A DNA stretch of 5,906 nucleotides, taken from positions 1 through 5,906 of the forward strand of contig JAHIRR010000230.1 of assembly GCA_018818505.1 (NCBI GenBank), given 5' to 3'. Position numbers and translations under genes: made by a program. Shown here piece by piece: positions 1-5,906 of this stretch. Origin of the DNA: Candidatus Omnitrophota bacterium. Its GTDB lineage: Bacteria > Omnitrophota > Koll11 > Gorgyraeales > Gorgyraeaceae. Every line of letters begins with the position of its first letter. Positions within the stretch are counted from its first letter, which is position 1. The notes beneath the pieces were generated by a model. That model saw nothing but the letters and a program-made list of their open reading frames with translations. It had not been told where the DNA came from and made no database searches.

Positions 1-1444
1 CGCTCGACCTGTAACCTACTACTTCATAGTCCAGGGAACCATAGCCCCTTGTCATTGATTTTATCTTGTCATAAAAATCCACTATGAGCTCAGCCAGCGG
101 CATCTCAAAAACGAGTTTTATCTTATCGTGAGAAAGGTACTCCGTAGATTCATACTCTCCTCTTTTTGTCTTACAAAAATCAATGACCACGCTCAGGCTT
201 TCCTGCGGTATCATGATATATGTCCTTGCATACGGCTCAAATGTTTCAAGTATATCCTGCGGATCAGGGAGCCTGCTTGGGTTATCCACCTCGATCAAAT
301 TCTGCTTATTATCCTTGATCTTATATACGACGCTCGGCGTTGTAAGCACAAGGTCAAGATCATATTCTCTCTCAAGGCGTTCCTGCACTATCTCCATATG
401 AAGAAGCCCCAAGAAACCGCACCTGAACCCAAATCCAAGTGACTGCGAGCTTTCGGCTTCGTAAATAAAAGAGGCGTCGCTCAGCTTTAATTTATCAACA
501 GCCTTTTTCAATGCGTCAAAGTCTTTTGCGTTCACGGGATAAATCCCGCAGAAGACCATTGGTTTTACTTGCCTGTAACCTGGCAATGCCTTTTTCGCAG
601 GGTTCCTTGCATCCGTGACTGTATCGCCATTAGTTACTTCTTTGGCCTCCTTGATCTGGCATGTGACATACCCTACCTCTCCGCAGGAAAGTGATCCAAC
701 CTGCTCCATTCCCGGGCGGAATATGCCGATCTCCTGCACTTCGTATTTCCTGCCAGATGACATCATGGTTACGTGCATGCCTTTTTGCAATACGCCGTTC
801 ACGACCCTTACATAAACAATGACACCCTTATAAACGTCATACTTTGAATCAAATATTAATGCCTGGAGCGGCTCTTTTTCATTGCCTTCTGGAGGAGGCA
901 CGTCTTTTACTATGCGCTCGAGTATTTCTTCTGTGCCTGTGCCTTCTTTTGCGCTCGCCATTATAATTACATCTTCCTCTAATTTTAATATACTCTTCAT
1001 CTCTTCTTTTACTCTCTCTGGCTCAGCGTTCTGAAGATCGATTTTATTAACGATAGGTATGATCTTTAACTCCTTATCAAGCGCCTGTTGAAGATTTGCC
1101 ACTGTCTGCGCCTCTACGCCCTGCGCTGCGTCGACCAGAAGCAATGCGCCCTCGCATGCTGAAAGGGATTTTGAGACTTCGTAGCTAAAATCCACATGAC
1201 CGGGCGTATCAATAAGGTTTAATTCATAGACATCGCCGTCTTTTGCCTTGTAGGACATGCGCACAGCGCTCGCCTTGATCGTGATCCCGCGCTCTCTCTC
1301 CAGATCCATGTCGTCGAGGATCTGCTCCCTGAACTGCCGCGCATCCACTGTGTGCGTGAACTGCAGTAGACGGTCCGCAAGCGTGGATTTTCCGTGGTCT
1401 ATATGCGCGATTATGCAAAAATTTCTGATTTTAGATATGTTCAT
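1..1444 (-). CDS. lepA: Elongation factor 4 (LepA), back-translocating translational GTPase; C-terminus cut off by window edge
   Basis: Ribosome-bound GTPase of the EF-G-like family, thought to act on stalled or mistranslocated ribosomes or during 30S assembly. 481 codons are visible, read without interruption from the ATG at 1444 to the left edge. The family is about 600 residues long, so roughly the last 115-120 residues, including the LepA-specific C-terminal domain, lie outside. Visible GTPase motifs: P-loop AHIDHGKST (residues 13-21), switch-I region ERERGIT (49-55), DTPGH (79-83), NKID (133-136) and SAKEG (164-168). A beta-barrel domain II follows, then the very typical LGFGFRCGFLGLLHMEIVQE stretch (336-355), and near the edge TRGYGSLDYEVVGYR, a family signature. 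The start was chosen because MNISKIRNFCIIAHIDHGKS matches the family N-terminus. No Shine-Dalgarno sequence precedes it: the 8 bases upstream are GGCAATTT, and before that comes a long hairpin. It is the last gene of the visible cluster, 52 bases after the hexomutase stop. Identification is firm. Confidence 0.97.
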   Translation of the reverse strand, partial: MNISKIRNFCIIAHIDHGKSTLADRLLQFTHTVDARQFREQILDDMDLERERGITIKASAVRMSYKAKDGDVYELNLIDTPGHVDFSYEVSKSLSACEGALLLVDAAQGVEAQTVANLQQALDKELKIIPIVNKIDLQNAEPERVKEEMKSILKLEEDVIIMASAKEGTGTEEILERIVKDVPPPEGNEKEPLQALIFDSKYDVYKGVIVYVRVVNGVLQKGMHVTMMSSGRKYEVQEIGIFRPGMEQVGSLSCGEVGYVTCQIKEAKEVTNGDTVTDARNPAKKALPGYRQVKPMVFCGIYPVNAKDFDALKKAVDKLKLSDASFIYEAESSQSLGFGFRCGFLGLLHMEIVQERLEREYDLDLVLTTPSVVYKIKDNKQNLIEVDNPSRLPDPQDILETFEPYARTYIMIPQESLSVVIDFCKTKRGEYESTEYLSHDKIKLVFEMPLAELIVDFYDKIKSMTRGYGSLDYEVVGYRSS

Positions 1445-1452
1445 AAATTGCC
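1445..1452. repeat. Direct repeat copy 1 (AAATTGCC), putative target-site duplication
   Basis: Eight-base sequence AAATTGCC abutting the left end of the 46-base palindrome. An identical copy abuts the right end at 1499-1506. The match is exactly 8 bases and does not extend in either direction (1444 T against 1498 C; 1453 G against 1507 A). Exact abutment of both copies to the palindrome is what a target-site duplication looks like. On the coding strand this copy (GGCAATTT) forms the 5' flank of the lepA start codon. Confidence 0.75.
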
Positions 1453-1498
1453 GAGGTCCAGCCTTGCCATTGGTAAACCAATGGCAAGGCTGGACCTC
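1453..1498. mobile_element. 46-base perfect palindromic insertion (miniature element or fused insertion-sequence ends)
   Basis: Perfect inverted repeat: the 22-base arm at 1453-1474 (begins GAGGTCCAGC, ends CCATTGGT) is fully complementary to the arm at 1477-1498, with only AA (1475-1476) between them. As RNA it would fold into a stem of about 21 pairs closed by a 4-base loop. Eight-base direct repeats flank it exactly on both sides, so it reads as a discrete insertion. It carries no coding capacity. It also lacks the U-run of an intrinsic terminator: on the transcribed side the stem is followed by CGGCAATTTATG. It spans the end of the hexomutase gene, supplying the last two bases of its stop codon, and ends 8 bases before the lepA start. 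It could be a MITE-like element, two insertion-sequence termini left after an internal deletion, or a member of a chromosome-wide palindromic repeat family. The structure is seen directly; mobility is inferred. Confidence 0.8.
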
Positions 1499-2900
1499 AA
1501 ATTGCCAGGGCTATTTTTTTGCCGAACTCCAGGTAATCATTGGCCATCTTGCTGCTTGGCGCTTCTGCGTAGATCCTGAGAATAGGCTCTGTTCCAGAAA
1601 GCCTCAATATAAGCCAGCTATCGTCTTCCATGATAAACTTGTAACCGTCGTATGTCTTTGTCTCTTTTACAGACTTTTCCAGAACTTTTTTGAGGGGCGT
1701 GGTTTTTAAGAATTTCATGAGTTTTTTCTTTTTATCGTCAGGATAATCCATGATATCTATCCTTGCATAACAAAAACTGCCGTATTCCTTTTCCACGTCA
1801 GCCATTATTTCCAATATGCCTTTTTTCCTGTGGGCCATCATCTCGATAAGTAATATCCCTAAAAGCATCCCGTCTCTTTCAGGTATATAACCCTTGACCC
1901 CTATTCCTCCTGATTCTTCTCCCCCTATAAGTATATCCTCGTCAAGCATAAGCCTGCATATGTACTTAAAGCCCACGGGCGTCTCGTATAATTTCAAACC
2001 GTATTTTTTTGCAATACGATCTATCAATGTAGTATTGGAAATCGTTTTAACCACTCCTCCGCTCCATTTTTTATCCTCTACAAAATGAAGTAAGAGCAGC
2101 GCCATTATCTGGCCGGCATTCATGTATCCGCCTTTTGGGGTAACTGCCGCGATCCTGTCCGCATCGCCATCGTTTACTATCGCGATATCAAACTTGCCTT
2201 TTTTCATCTCCTGAAATACTGCCTCTAAATTTTTCGGAATAGGCTCAGGGTTTATGCCGCCAAAAAGCGGATCACGGCCTGTCCTCATCTGTGCAACCTG
2301 AATGCCTGTATCTTTCAGAATTTCCTTTATATAGCCATCTCCGACCCCGTGCATGCAGTCTACCATGACCTTGAGCTTTGATTTTTTTAAGGCCTTTTCA
2401 TCTATATAAGATTTTACAAACTTCATGTAACCTGGTTTTAGATCTACCATCTTCACAGCCCCTGAGGCAATAGCCTCTTTCATAGGCGTGCTTTTTATCT
2501 CGTTCTTCCCAAGAAAAGATTCAATAGCTTTAGTTATGCCCTCGTCCGCGGAGCTTGCGTAATGCGCCTTTATCTTTATGCCGTTATAAGAAGGCGGATT
2601 ATGGCTGGCTGTGATCATCACGCCGCCTGCTAATTTTTTATTTTTTATCGCAAGGCTTACGAATGGCGTAGGCACAGCCTTGTCTGAAAGCAACACCTTT
2701 ATGCTATTGGCCGCAAGGACTTCGCTGACCAGCCTGGCGTATTCCTCAGATAAAAATCTCCAGTCGTAACCAACCACAAGGCTAACACCATCTTCTTTAA
2801 AATAGTCTGCGATCGCCTGCGAGACTATCTTTACATTCTCAAAAGTAAACTCCTTTGATATGATCGCCCTCCATCCATCGGTGCCGAACTTTATTGCCAT
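1497..2900 (-). CDS. Alpha-D-phosphohexomutase (phosphoglucomutase/phosphomannomutase family)
   Basis: Interconverts hexose 1- and 6-phosphates through a phosphoserine and a hexose 1,6-bisphosphate intermediate. At 467 residues it is normal length for the four-domain family. Motifs in order: KFGTDGWRA at the N-terminus (4-12); catalytic serine loop TASHNPP (97-103, Ser99); Mg-binding DGDADR (244-249); sugar-specificity loop GEESGG (327-332); phosphate-binding RLSGTEP (433-439). All key residues are present. The GEESGG loop resembles phosphoglucomutase-like members more than GlmM, but substrate cannot be settled from sequence. If it accepts mannose it would make the mannose-1-phosphate used by the ManC-like enzyme encoded upstream in the same cluster. 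The ATG at 2900 is preferred over the GTG at 2903 because GGAGG lies 6 bases from the ATG and only 3 from the GTG. Its first base is the last base of the rpe stop (TGATG). The extreme C-terminus (ALAI) appears to have been reset by the palindromic insertion. Confidence 0.95.
   Translation of the reverse strand: MAIKFGTDGWRAIISKEFTFENVKIVSQAIADYFKEDGVSLVVGYDWRFLSEEYARLVSEVLAANSIKVLLSDKAVPTPFVSLAIKNKKLAGGVMITASHNPPSYNGIKIKAHYASSADEGITKAIESFLGKNEIKSTPMKEAIASGAVKMVDLKPGYMKFVKSYIDEKALKKSKLKVMVDCMHGVGDGYIKEILKDTGIQVAQMRTGRDPLFGGINPEPIPKNLEAVFQEMKKGKFDIAIVNDGDADRIAAVTPKGGYMNAGQIMALLLLHFVEDKKWSGGVVKTISNTTLIDRIAKKYGLKLYETPVGFKYICRLMLDEDILIGGEESGGIGVKGYIPERDGMLLGILLIEMMAHRKKGILEIMADVEKEYGSFCYARIDIMDYPDDKKKKLMKFLKTTPLKKVLEKSVKETKTYDGYKFIMEDDSWLILRLSGTEPILRIYAEAPSSKMANDYLEFGKKIALAI
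1499..1506. repeat. Direct repeat copy 2 (AAATTGCC), putative target-site duplication
   Basis: Second copy of AAATTGCC, directly adjoining the right end of the palindrome. On the coding strand it lies within the last codons of the hexomutase (the end of CTG, GCA, ATT and the first T of the TGA stop). This coding position suggests it is the original target and that the copy next to lepA is part of the same ancestral site after duplication. Confidence 0.75.
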
Positions 2901-3610
2901 CACTTTCCTCCGCGTAGTTTTCTCACTGCCTCTTTAGTATCTTTTGCTCCAAAAAAATACGACCCTGCCACGATCACGTTAGCGCCAGCGTCTATAGCTA
3001 ACTTAACATTTTTGTCATTTATTCCACCGTCGACCTCTATATCTCCACTATATGATTTTCTAGCCTGTTTTATTTTTGGGATCACTGAATCAATAAATTT
3101 CTGCCCGCCAAATCCAGGATGCACTGACATTATAAGGATCATGTCGACTTCGCTCAATACATCTTCTATACAGAAAGGCGAATCAGGATTAAGCGACAAC
3201 CCCGCCTTCTTTCCCAAGGCCTTAATCTGCCCCAAGACTTCCTTTATCCGCCCCTCATCTATTTTATCCGCAGACTTAGAAGTCCCTGCCCTTGTCACTT
3301 GTTGCTTGTCCCTTGTCCCTAACGCGTATTCCTCAGCGTGTATAGTAATAATATCACTCCCTGCATCCGCAAACGCCTTCACATATTTATGCGGCTCTTC
3401 TATCATCAAATGCACATCAAGAGGGAGCTTGCTATATTTTTTAATATAGCCTACAACAACCGGCCCTATTGTAATATTAGGCACAAAGTGCCCGTCCATT
3501 ACATCAATGTGTATTAAATCTGCTCCAGCATCCTCGACCTTTTTTACCTCATCTCCTAACTTCGCAAAATCAGCTGATAGTATGCTAGGCGCTGCCAATA
3601 TCTTTTTCAT
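2900..3610 (-). CDS. rpe: Ribulose-phosphate 3-epimerase with an inserted loop
   Basis: Cytosolic pentose phosphate pathway enzyme interconverting D-ribulose 5-phosphate and D-xylulose 5-phosphate. It is a TIM barrel with the family pattern intact: [11 protein letters not shown] (Ser10), [14 protein letters not shown] (His34, Asp36, Met38), LDVHLM (His67), [21 protein letters not shown], and IEVDGG with catalytic Asp194. It has 236 residues against about 215-225 for the family. The excess lies between HAE (91-93, end of strand 4) and QIKALG (128-133), where E. coli Rpe is about 24 residues shorter as recalled. That insert contains a tandem heptamer repeat. Because all catalytic residues and the frame are kept, the enzyme is probably functional. 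The ATG at 3610 is preferred over the ATG at 3613 because AGGAG is 5 rather than 2 bases away. It overlaps the M16 stop by one base (TGATG) and the hexomutase start by one base. Confidence 0.96.
   Translation of the reverse strand: MKKILAAPSILSADFAKLGDEVKKVEDAGADLIHIDVMDGHFVPNITIGPVVVGYIKKYSKLPLDVHLMIEEPHKYVKAFADAGSDIITIHAEEYALGTRDKQQVTRAGTSKSADKIDEGRIKEVLGQIKALGKKAGLSLNPDSPFCIEDVLSEVDMILIMSVHPGFGGQKFIDSVIPKIKQARKSYSGDIEVDGGINDKNVKLAIDAGANVIVAGSYFFGAKDTKEAVRKLRGGK
2907..2911 (-). promoter_or_regulatory. Strong ribosome binding site for the hexomutase
   Basis: GGAGG on the coding strand, inside the last codons of rpe (Arg-Gly-Gly-Lys-stop). It lies 6 bases before the ATG at 2900 and 3 before the in-frame GTG at 2903, so spacing favours the ATG. 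Together with the TGATG overlap it implies reinitiation or coupled translation after rpe. Confidence 0.8.
3285..3319 (-). repeat. Degenerate heptamer tandem repeat inside rpe
   Basis: On the coding strand five consecutive 7-base units read GGGACAA (3319-3313), GGGACAA (3312-3306), GCAACAA (3305-3299), GTGACAA (3298-3292) and the degraded GGGCAGG (3291-3285). Four clear copies share the GxxACAA pattern. Since 7 is not a multiple of 3, successive units are read in different frames, giving roughly residues 98-109 ([12 protein letters not shown]). This stretch has no counterpart in ordinary Rpe and sits within the extra loop after barrel strand 4. Repeat units are seen directly; origin as an inserted or expanded repeat is inferred. 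Confidence 0.75.
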
Positions 3611-4881
3611 CATAGCTCCTTTAATTCCTTTTCAAGGCCTTTTCTTTCTTTATCATCCACAGGGCCGACAACTGCCAGGTTTAAGCCCTTATTATTGAAT
3701 ATATCTTTTGCAACCCGCAATAAATCCGCGGACGATATCGCAGTTACCTTCTTGATGACAGCATCTTTATCGGGGAGTTTGTCCAGCGCCGTTACATTAT
3801 CTCCCAGCCAGAGCATGCGCTCCATTGTGTCTTCAAGGGCAAGCAGCAACTGCACCTTGAAAAATTCCTTGGCTCTTTTTAATTCATTGGCGCTGACACC
3901 GCTGGTTTTAATTTTCCTCAATTCCTTTATTATAAGGCTGACCGCCTTCCTGAGCTTAGTATGCTCTACGCCAGCATTTACAATAAATCCACCTGTCTCA
4001 TAGTGCCGCTTTATCTCTGTACCTATCTCATAAGCGAGCCCTTTTTGCTCTCTTACTTTTTCAAATAATCTTGACGACATGTTTGCGCCCAGAATTATGT
4101 GCAAAAGGCTCAAAATATATCTATCTTTATGTATCCTCCCGAATGCATGCAGGCCCATTGAGATGCGCGTCTGCGCTGTTTGTTTGTAAAATATCTTTAA
4201 CTGCGGAGCGGCCTGTTTATTTTTGAAACTAACGACAGGGCTTGAGGTCTTTTCTGGATCTAAAGGAAATAGTTTTTCTATTTTTTTAAGTGACGGAATT
4301 TCTTTTAAATTTCCGCACAGGACCAGGACAATATTCTTGGAAATATACTCTTTATTTTTGTAGTCTACCAGGTCCTGGCGCGTAATAGAGTTTACAGATT
4401 CGATACCCCCTGCTATAGGGAGGCCCAGAGGATGAGAAGGCCACATGATCTCATATAGCGTGTCATGTACCTGGTGATGAGGCAAATCACGGTACATCTT
4501 GATCTCTTCTGTTATAACGCTGCGCTCTCGCTCGATGTCCTGTTTACGCATAGAGGCATTCAGCGCCATGTCAGAGAGCACGTCCAGCGCTATCCCCGCA
4601 TGATGGCCGCTTACCTTTGAGAGATAGCATGTTACCTCTTCAGAGGTAAAACCATTCAGCGAACCGCCGCGGCCTTCTATCTCTTCCTTTATCTGGCGCG
4701 AACCCCTTGTGGGCGTCCCTTTAAATACTATGTGCTCAAGAAAATGAGAGATACCGCATAGCGATTTATTTTCATTTCTGGAACCTGCGGCGATCCACAC
4801 CCCTATCACTGTTGATTCCATGTAAGGCATGTGATTCAACGCTACACGCAATCCGTTATTGAGATCGATCTTTTTGTACAT
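3610..4881 (-). CDS. M16 family zinc metalloprotease (YmxG / mitochondrial processing peptidase-like)
   Basis: Predicted zinc peptidase of the pitrilysin/MPP clan, 423 residues, the usual size of the compact two-domain bacterial form. The N-terminal half (about 1-190) has the inverted zinc motif HFLEH (46-50: His46 and His50 ligands, Glu49 catalytic). The third ligand is most likely Glu126 in [11 protein letters not shown], exactly 76 residues after His50, as in HxxEH-x76-E proteases. [11 protein letters not shown] (76-86) is another family hallmark. The C-terminal half carries [20 protein letters not shown] (265-284) with the conserved arginine and tyrosine of that domain. The active site is therefore complete. 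No signal peptide is visible, so it is probably cytoplasmic; its substrate is unknown. The start at 4881 fits the family N-terminus ([13 protein letters not shown]), with a weak GGA 5 bases upstream. It overlaps the end of ruvX by 26 bases in another frame and ends in a TGATG overlap with rpe. Confidence 0.94.
   Translation of the reverse strand: MYKKIDLNNGLRVALNHMPYMESTVIGVWIAAGSRNENKSLCGISHFLEHIVFKGTPTRGSRQIKEEIEGRGGSLNGFTSEEVTCYLSKVSGHHAGIALDVLSDMALNASMRKQDIERERSVITEEIKMYRDLPHHQVHDTLYEIMWPSHPLGLPIAGGIESVNSITRQDLVDYKNKEYISKNIVLVLCGNLKEIPSLKKIEKLFPLDPEKTSSPVVSFKNKQAAPQLKIFYKQTAQTRISMGLHAFGRIHKDRYILSLLHIILGANMSSRLFEKVREQKGLAYEIGTEIKRHYETGGFIVNAGVEHTKLRKAVSLIIKELRKIKTSGVSANELKRAKEFFKVQLLLALEDTMERMLWLGDNVTALDKLPDKDAVIKKVTAISSADLLRVAKDIFNNKGLNLAVVGPVDDKERKGLEKELKEL
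3616..3620 (-). promoter_or_regulatory. Ribosome binding site for rpe
   Basis: AGGAG on the coding strand, within the last codons of the M16 protease gene. It is 5 bases from the ATG at 3610 and only 2 from the ATG at 3613, so the second ATG is the likelier start. The position inside the upstream gene indicates coupled translation. Confidence 0.75.
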
Positions 4882-5284
4882 GTAAATCCAGATATGTTTG
4901 TAAAATAAGTTGTGCTGCTATTTTGTCTATGGAATGTTTTCGTTTTTTTCTCGAGACATCCGCTTCTAAAAGCATGCGCTCGCCCTGCGCAGTGGTAAGC
5001 CTCTCGTCTACTGTCTCGACACTCACCTCTATATCCTTTTTCATTAGAGAAATAAAATCTTCCATGGACAGGGCGCTTGGGCCTTTTGAGCCATCCATGT
5101 TAAGGGGCATACCAACGATGATCTTGCCAACATCGTATTGTTTTATTAGCTCCTTGATCTTGGCCAGGGTTTCTTTGTCGCTTGTACGCTTGATCGTCTC
5201 TAATCCCTGCGCAATAAGGTTCAGTGCGCCACTCAGCGCAACGCCTATCCGCTTTTCCCCTACATCCAGCGCAAGTATCCTCAT
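4856..5284 (-). CDS. ruvX: RuvX/YqgF, putative pre-16S rRNA nuclease / Holliday junction resolvase-like
   Basis: RNase H-fold nuclease of the YqgF family, implicated in maturing the 5' end of 16S rRNA in E. coli and annotated as a Holliday junction resolvase homologue. At 142 residues it has normal length. Visible family motifs: MRILALDVGEKRIGVALS at the N-terminus with acidic Asp7; KIIVGMPLNMDGSKG (54-68); VDERLTTAQGER (92-103) with Asp93/Glu94; and SIDKIAAQLILQTYL (118-132 region) with Asp120, giving the acidic catalytic set. The start ATG overlaps the upstream stop as ATGA (5284-5281), and there is only a weak purine-rich AAGAAA upstream, so translation is probably coupled to the ManC-like gene. 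The last eight codons and the stop overlap the start of the M16 gene. Confidence 0.95.
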   Translation of the reverse strand: MRILALDVGEKRIGVALSGALNLIAQGLETIKRTSDKETLAKIKELIKQYDVGKIIVGMPLNMDGSKGPSALSMEDFISLMKKDIEVSVETVDERLTTAQGERMLLEADVSRKKRKHSIDKIAAQLILQTYLDLHVQKDRSQ

Positions 5285-5906
5285 CTGAGTTTCTTGGCCA
5301 GGTCTTTTACCTTTTGGGCATTATCCTTGTTGCACACGAGCGTACCTGATTTGGTCTGCACTATTATGAGGTTATCAACGCCTATGACGCCTATCTTATG
5401 GCCACGCTCGCCTATTATAGTCGAATTCTTGACATCTATAAGCGCTCCTGCAGAAAGCACTATATTGCCGTGAGCATCCCTATCGTATATCTCCTCCACA
5501 CTGGACCAAGAACCTATATCAACCCAGTCAAAATCCCCTTTTACACAGCATATCTTCTGCGACCTGTTTCTCGCGCTCGGCTCCATTACGCCATAATCTA
5601 TGGATATAGGGCTAAGTCTTGCATATTCGCTCGCTAGTTTTATAGCGTAACCTTTTTTGCCTTTGAACGCTACAGCGTCCTTTAGGCTGTAATATAAATT
5701 AGGCATGAATCTCTTTAGCGCTGTAAGGATCGAATCCGCCTTCCACACGAATATACCGCTGTTCCATAGAAAATTCGACCTCTTATAAAACTTTTCCGCT
5801 TTTTTCTTTTGAGGTTTCTCAATGAACCCTTTTACTACATAGTGGCCATGGATCTTTCTGCCAGTCTTTATGTAGCCGTACCCAATGGACGGATATTTTG
5901 GTTTTA
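5281..5906 (-). CDS. manC: Mannose-1-phosphate guanylyltransferase, C-terminal part (start beyond right edge)
   Basis: Makes GDP-mannose from mannose-1-phosphate and GTP, feeding surface polysaccharide or glycoconjugate synthesis. 207 residues are visible, open from the right edge to a TGA at 5283-5281. Diagnostic elements in order: PSIGYGYI near the edge (the usual TGYGYI motif), GFIEKP, FLWNSGIFVW, SIDYGVMEP, GDFDWVDIGSW, and a final region ending IGVDNLIIVQTKSGTLVCNK, where family members end. No C-terminal phosphomannose isomerase cupin domain follows, so this is the short single-function type. The N-terminal nucleotide-binding GG...R...K motif lies off the window. A downstream in-frame GTG at 5748 is not a plausible start because conserved sequence continues upstream of it. 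It overlaps ruvX by ATGA. The hexomutase three genes downstream may supply its substrate. A generic sugar-nucleotidyltransferase is the only alternative, and the motifs favour mannose. Confidence 0.9.
   Translation of the reverse strand, partial: KPKYPSIGYGYIKTGRKIHGHYVVKGFIEKPQKKKAEKFYKRSNFLWNSGIFVWKADSILTALKRFMPNLYYSLKDAVAFKGKKGYAIKLASEYARLSPISIDYGVMEPSARNRSQKICCVKGDFDWVDIGSWSSVEEIYDRDAHGNIVLSAGALIDVKNSTIIGERGHKIGVIGVDNLIIVQTKSGTLVCNKDNAQKVKDLAKKLR

Noticed and set aside
1..1444. Possible frameshift in lepA
   Set aside because: Translation from 1444 down to position 2 was followed codon by codon in one frame and matches the family throughout. The gene is merely cut by the window edge.
1453..1498. 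Intrinsic (rho-independent) terminator between the hexomutase and lepA
   Set aside because: The stem is strong but no run of U follows it in the direction of transcription (CGGCAATTTATG), and the next gene starts 8 bases later. The exact flanking direct repeats fit an insertion better.
1257..1709. Plus-strand open frame of 150 codons crossing lepA, the palindrome and the hexomutase
   Set aside because: It is antisense to two firmly identified conserved genes, has no recognisable motif, and spans the inserted palindrome. It is a shadow frame.
3243..3271. Nine-base direct repeat TTTATCCGC (3243-3251 and 3263-3271) at one side of the rpe insert, possibly a target-site duplication
   Set aside because: The copies are 20 bases apart and do not bracket the heptamer array, and the sequence is simple Ala/Arg-Asp/Ile-Lys coding DNA. 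Coincidence or a small local duplication cannot be told apart.
3012..3449. Plus-strand open frame of 145 codons opposite rpe
   Set aside because: It is the mirror of the well-conserved rpe gene. Its composition is that of an antisense frame and no family is recognisable.
5281..5748. Separate 155-residue protein starting at GTG 5748
   Set aside because: The frame stays open to the right edge and encodes conserved guanylyltransferase motifs (GYGYI, GFIEKP, NSGIF) upstream of that GTG, so it is one partial gene.

Overview
The window is a tightly packed bacterial gene cluster. All six genes lie on the minus strand, so transcription runs from the right edge to the left edge. In that order they are: the C-terminal half of a mannose-1-phosphate guanylyltransferase (manC-like); ruvX/yqgF; an M16 zinc protease of the YmxG/MPP type; rpe; an alpha-D-phosphohexomutase (phosphoglucomutase/phosphomannomutase family); and lepA (elongation factor 4), which runs off the left edge. 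There is no gene-free stretch longer than about 50 bases. No rRNA, tRNA, CRISPR array or transposase gene was seen.

The first five genes overlap end to start (ATGA, a 26-base overlap, then two TGATG junctions), so they are almost certainly one translationally coupled operon whose promoter lies beyond the right edge. The only real gap is the 52 bases between the hexomutase and lepA. Functionally this is a housekeeping set: sugar-nucleotide supply (hexomutase, ManC), the pentose phosphate pathway (Rpe), rRNA or Holliday-junction processing (RuvX), proteolysis (M16) and translation (LepA).

Base composition is moderate (roughly mid-40s % GC by eye), with frequent ATA isoleucine and AAA lysine codons. 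The organism is a bacterium. A deep-branching uncultured Gram-negative lineage such as Omnitrophota would fit, but that is a weak guess from style and gene order.

The most interesting signals are two small insertions. (1) Between the hexomutase and lepA lies a perfect 46-base palindrome (two 22-base arms, 2-base spacer) flanked exactly by an 8-base direct repeat, AAATTGCC. This is the expected footprint of a transposed miniature element with target-site duplication. Removing it in silico joins the two genes in a 14-base overlap and lengthens the hexomutase by four residues, so the insertion appears to have supplied its present stop codon. (2) rpe carries about 24 extra codons in the loop after barrel strand 4, built around a degenerate tandem heptamer (GGGACAA on the coding strand). 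This looks like a short repeat that invaded a conserved enzyme without breaking its frame.
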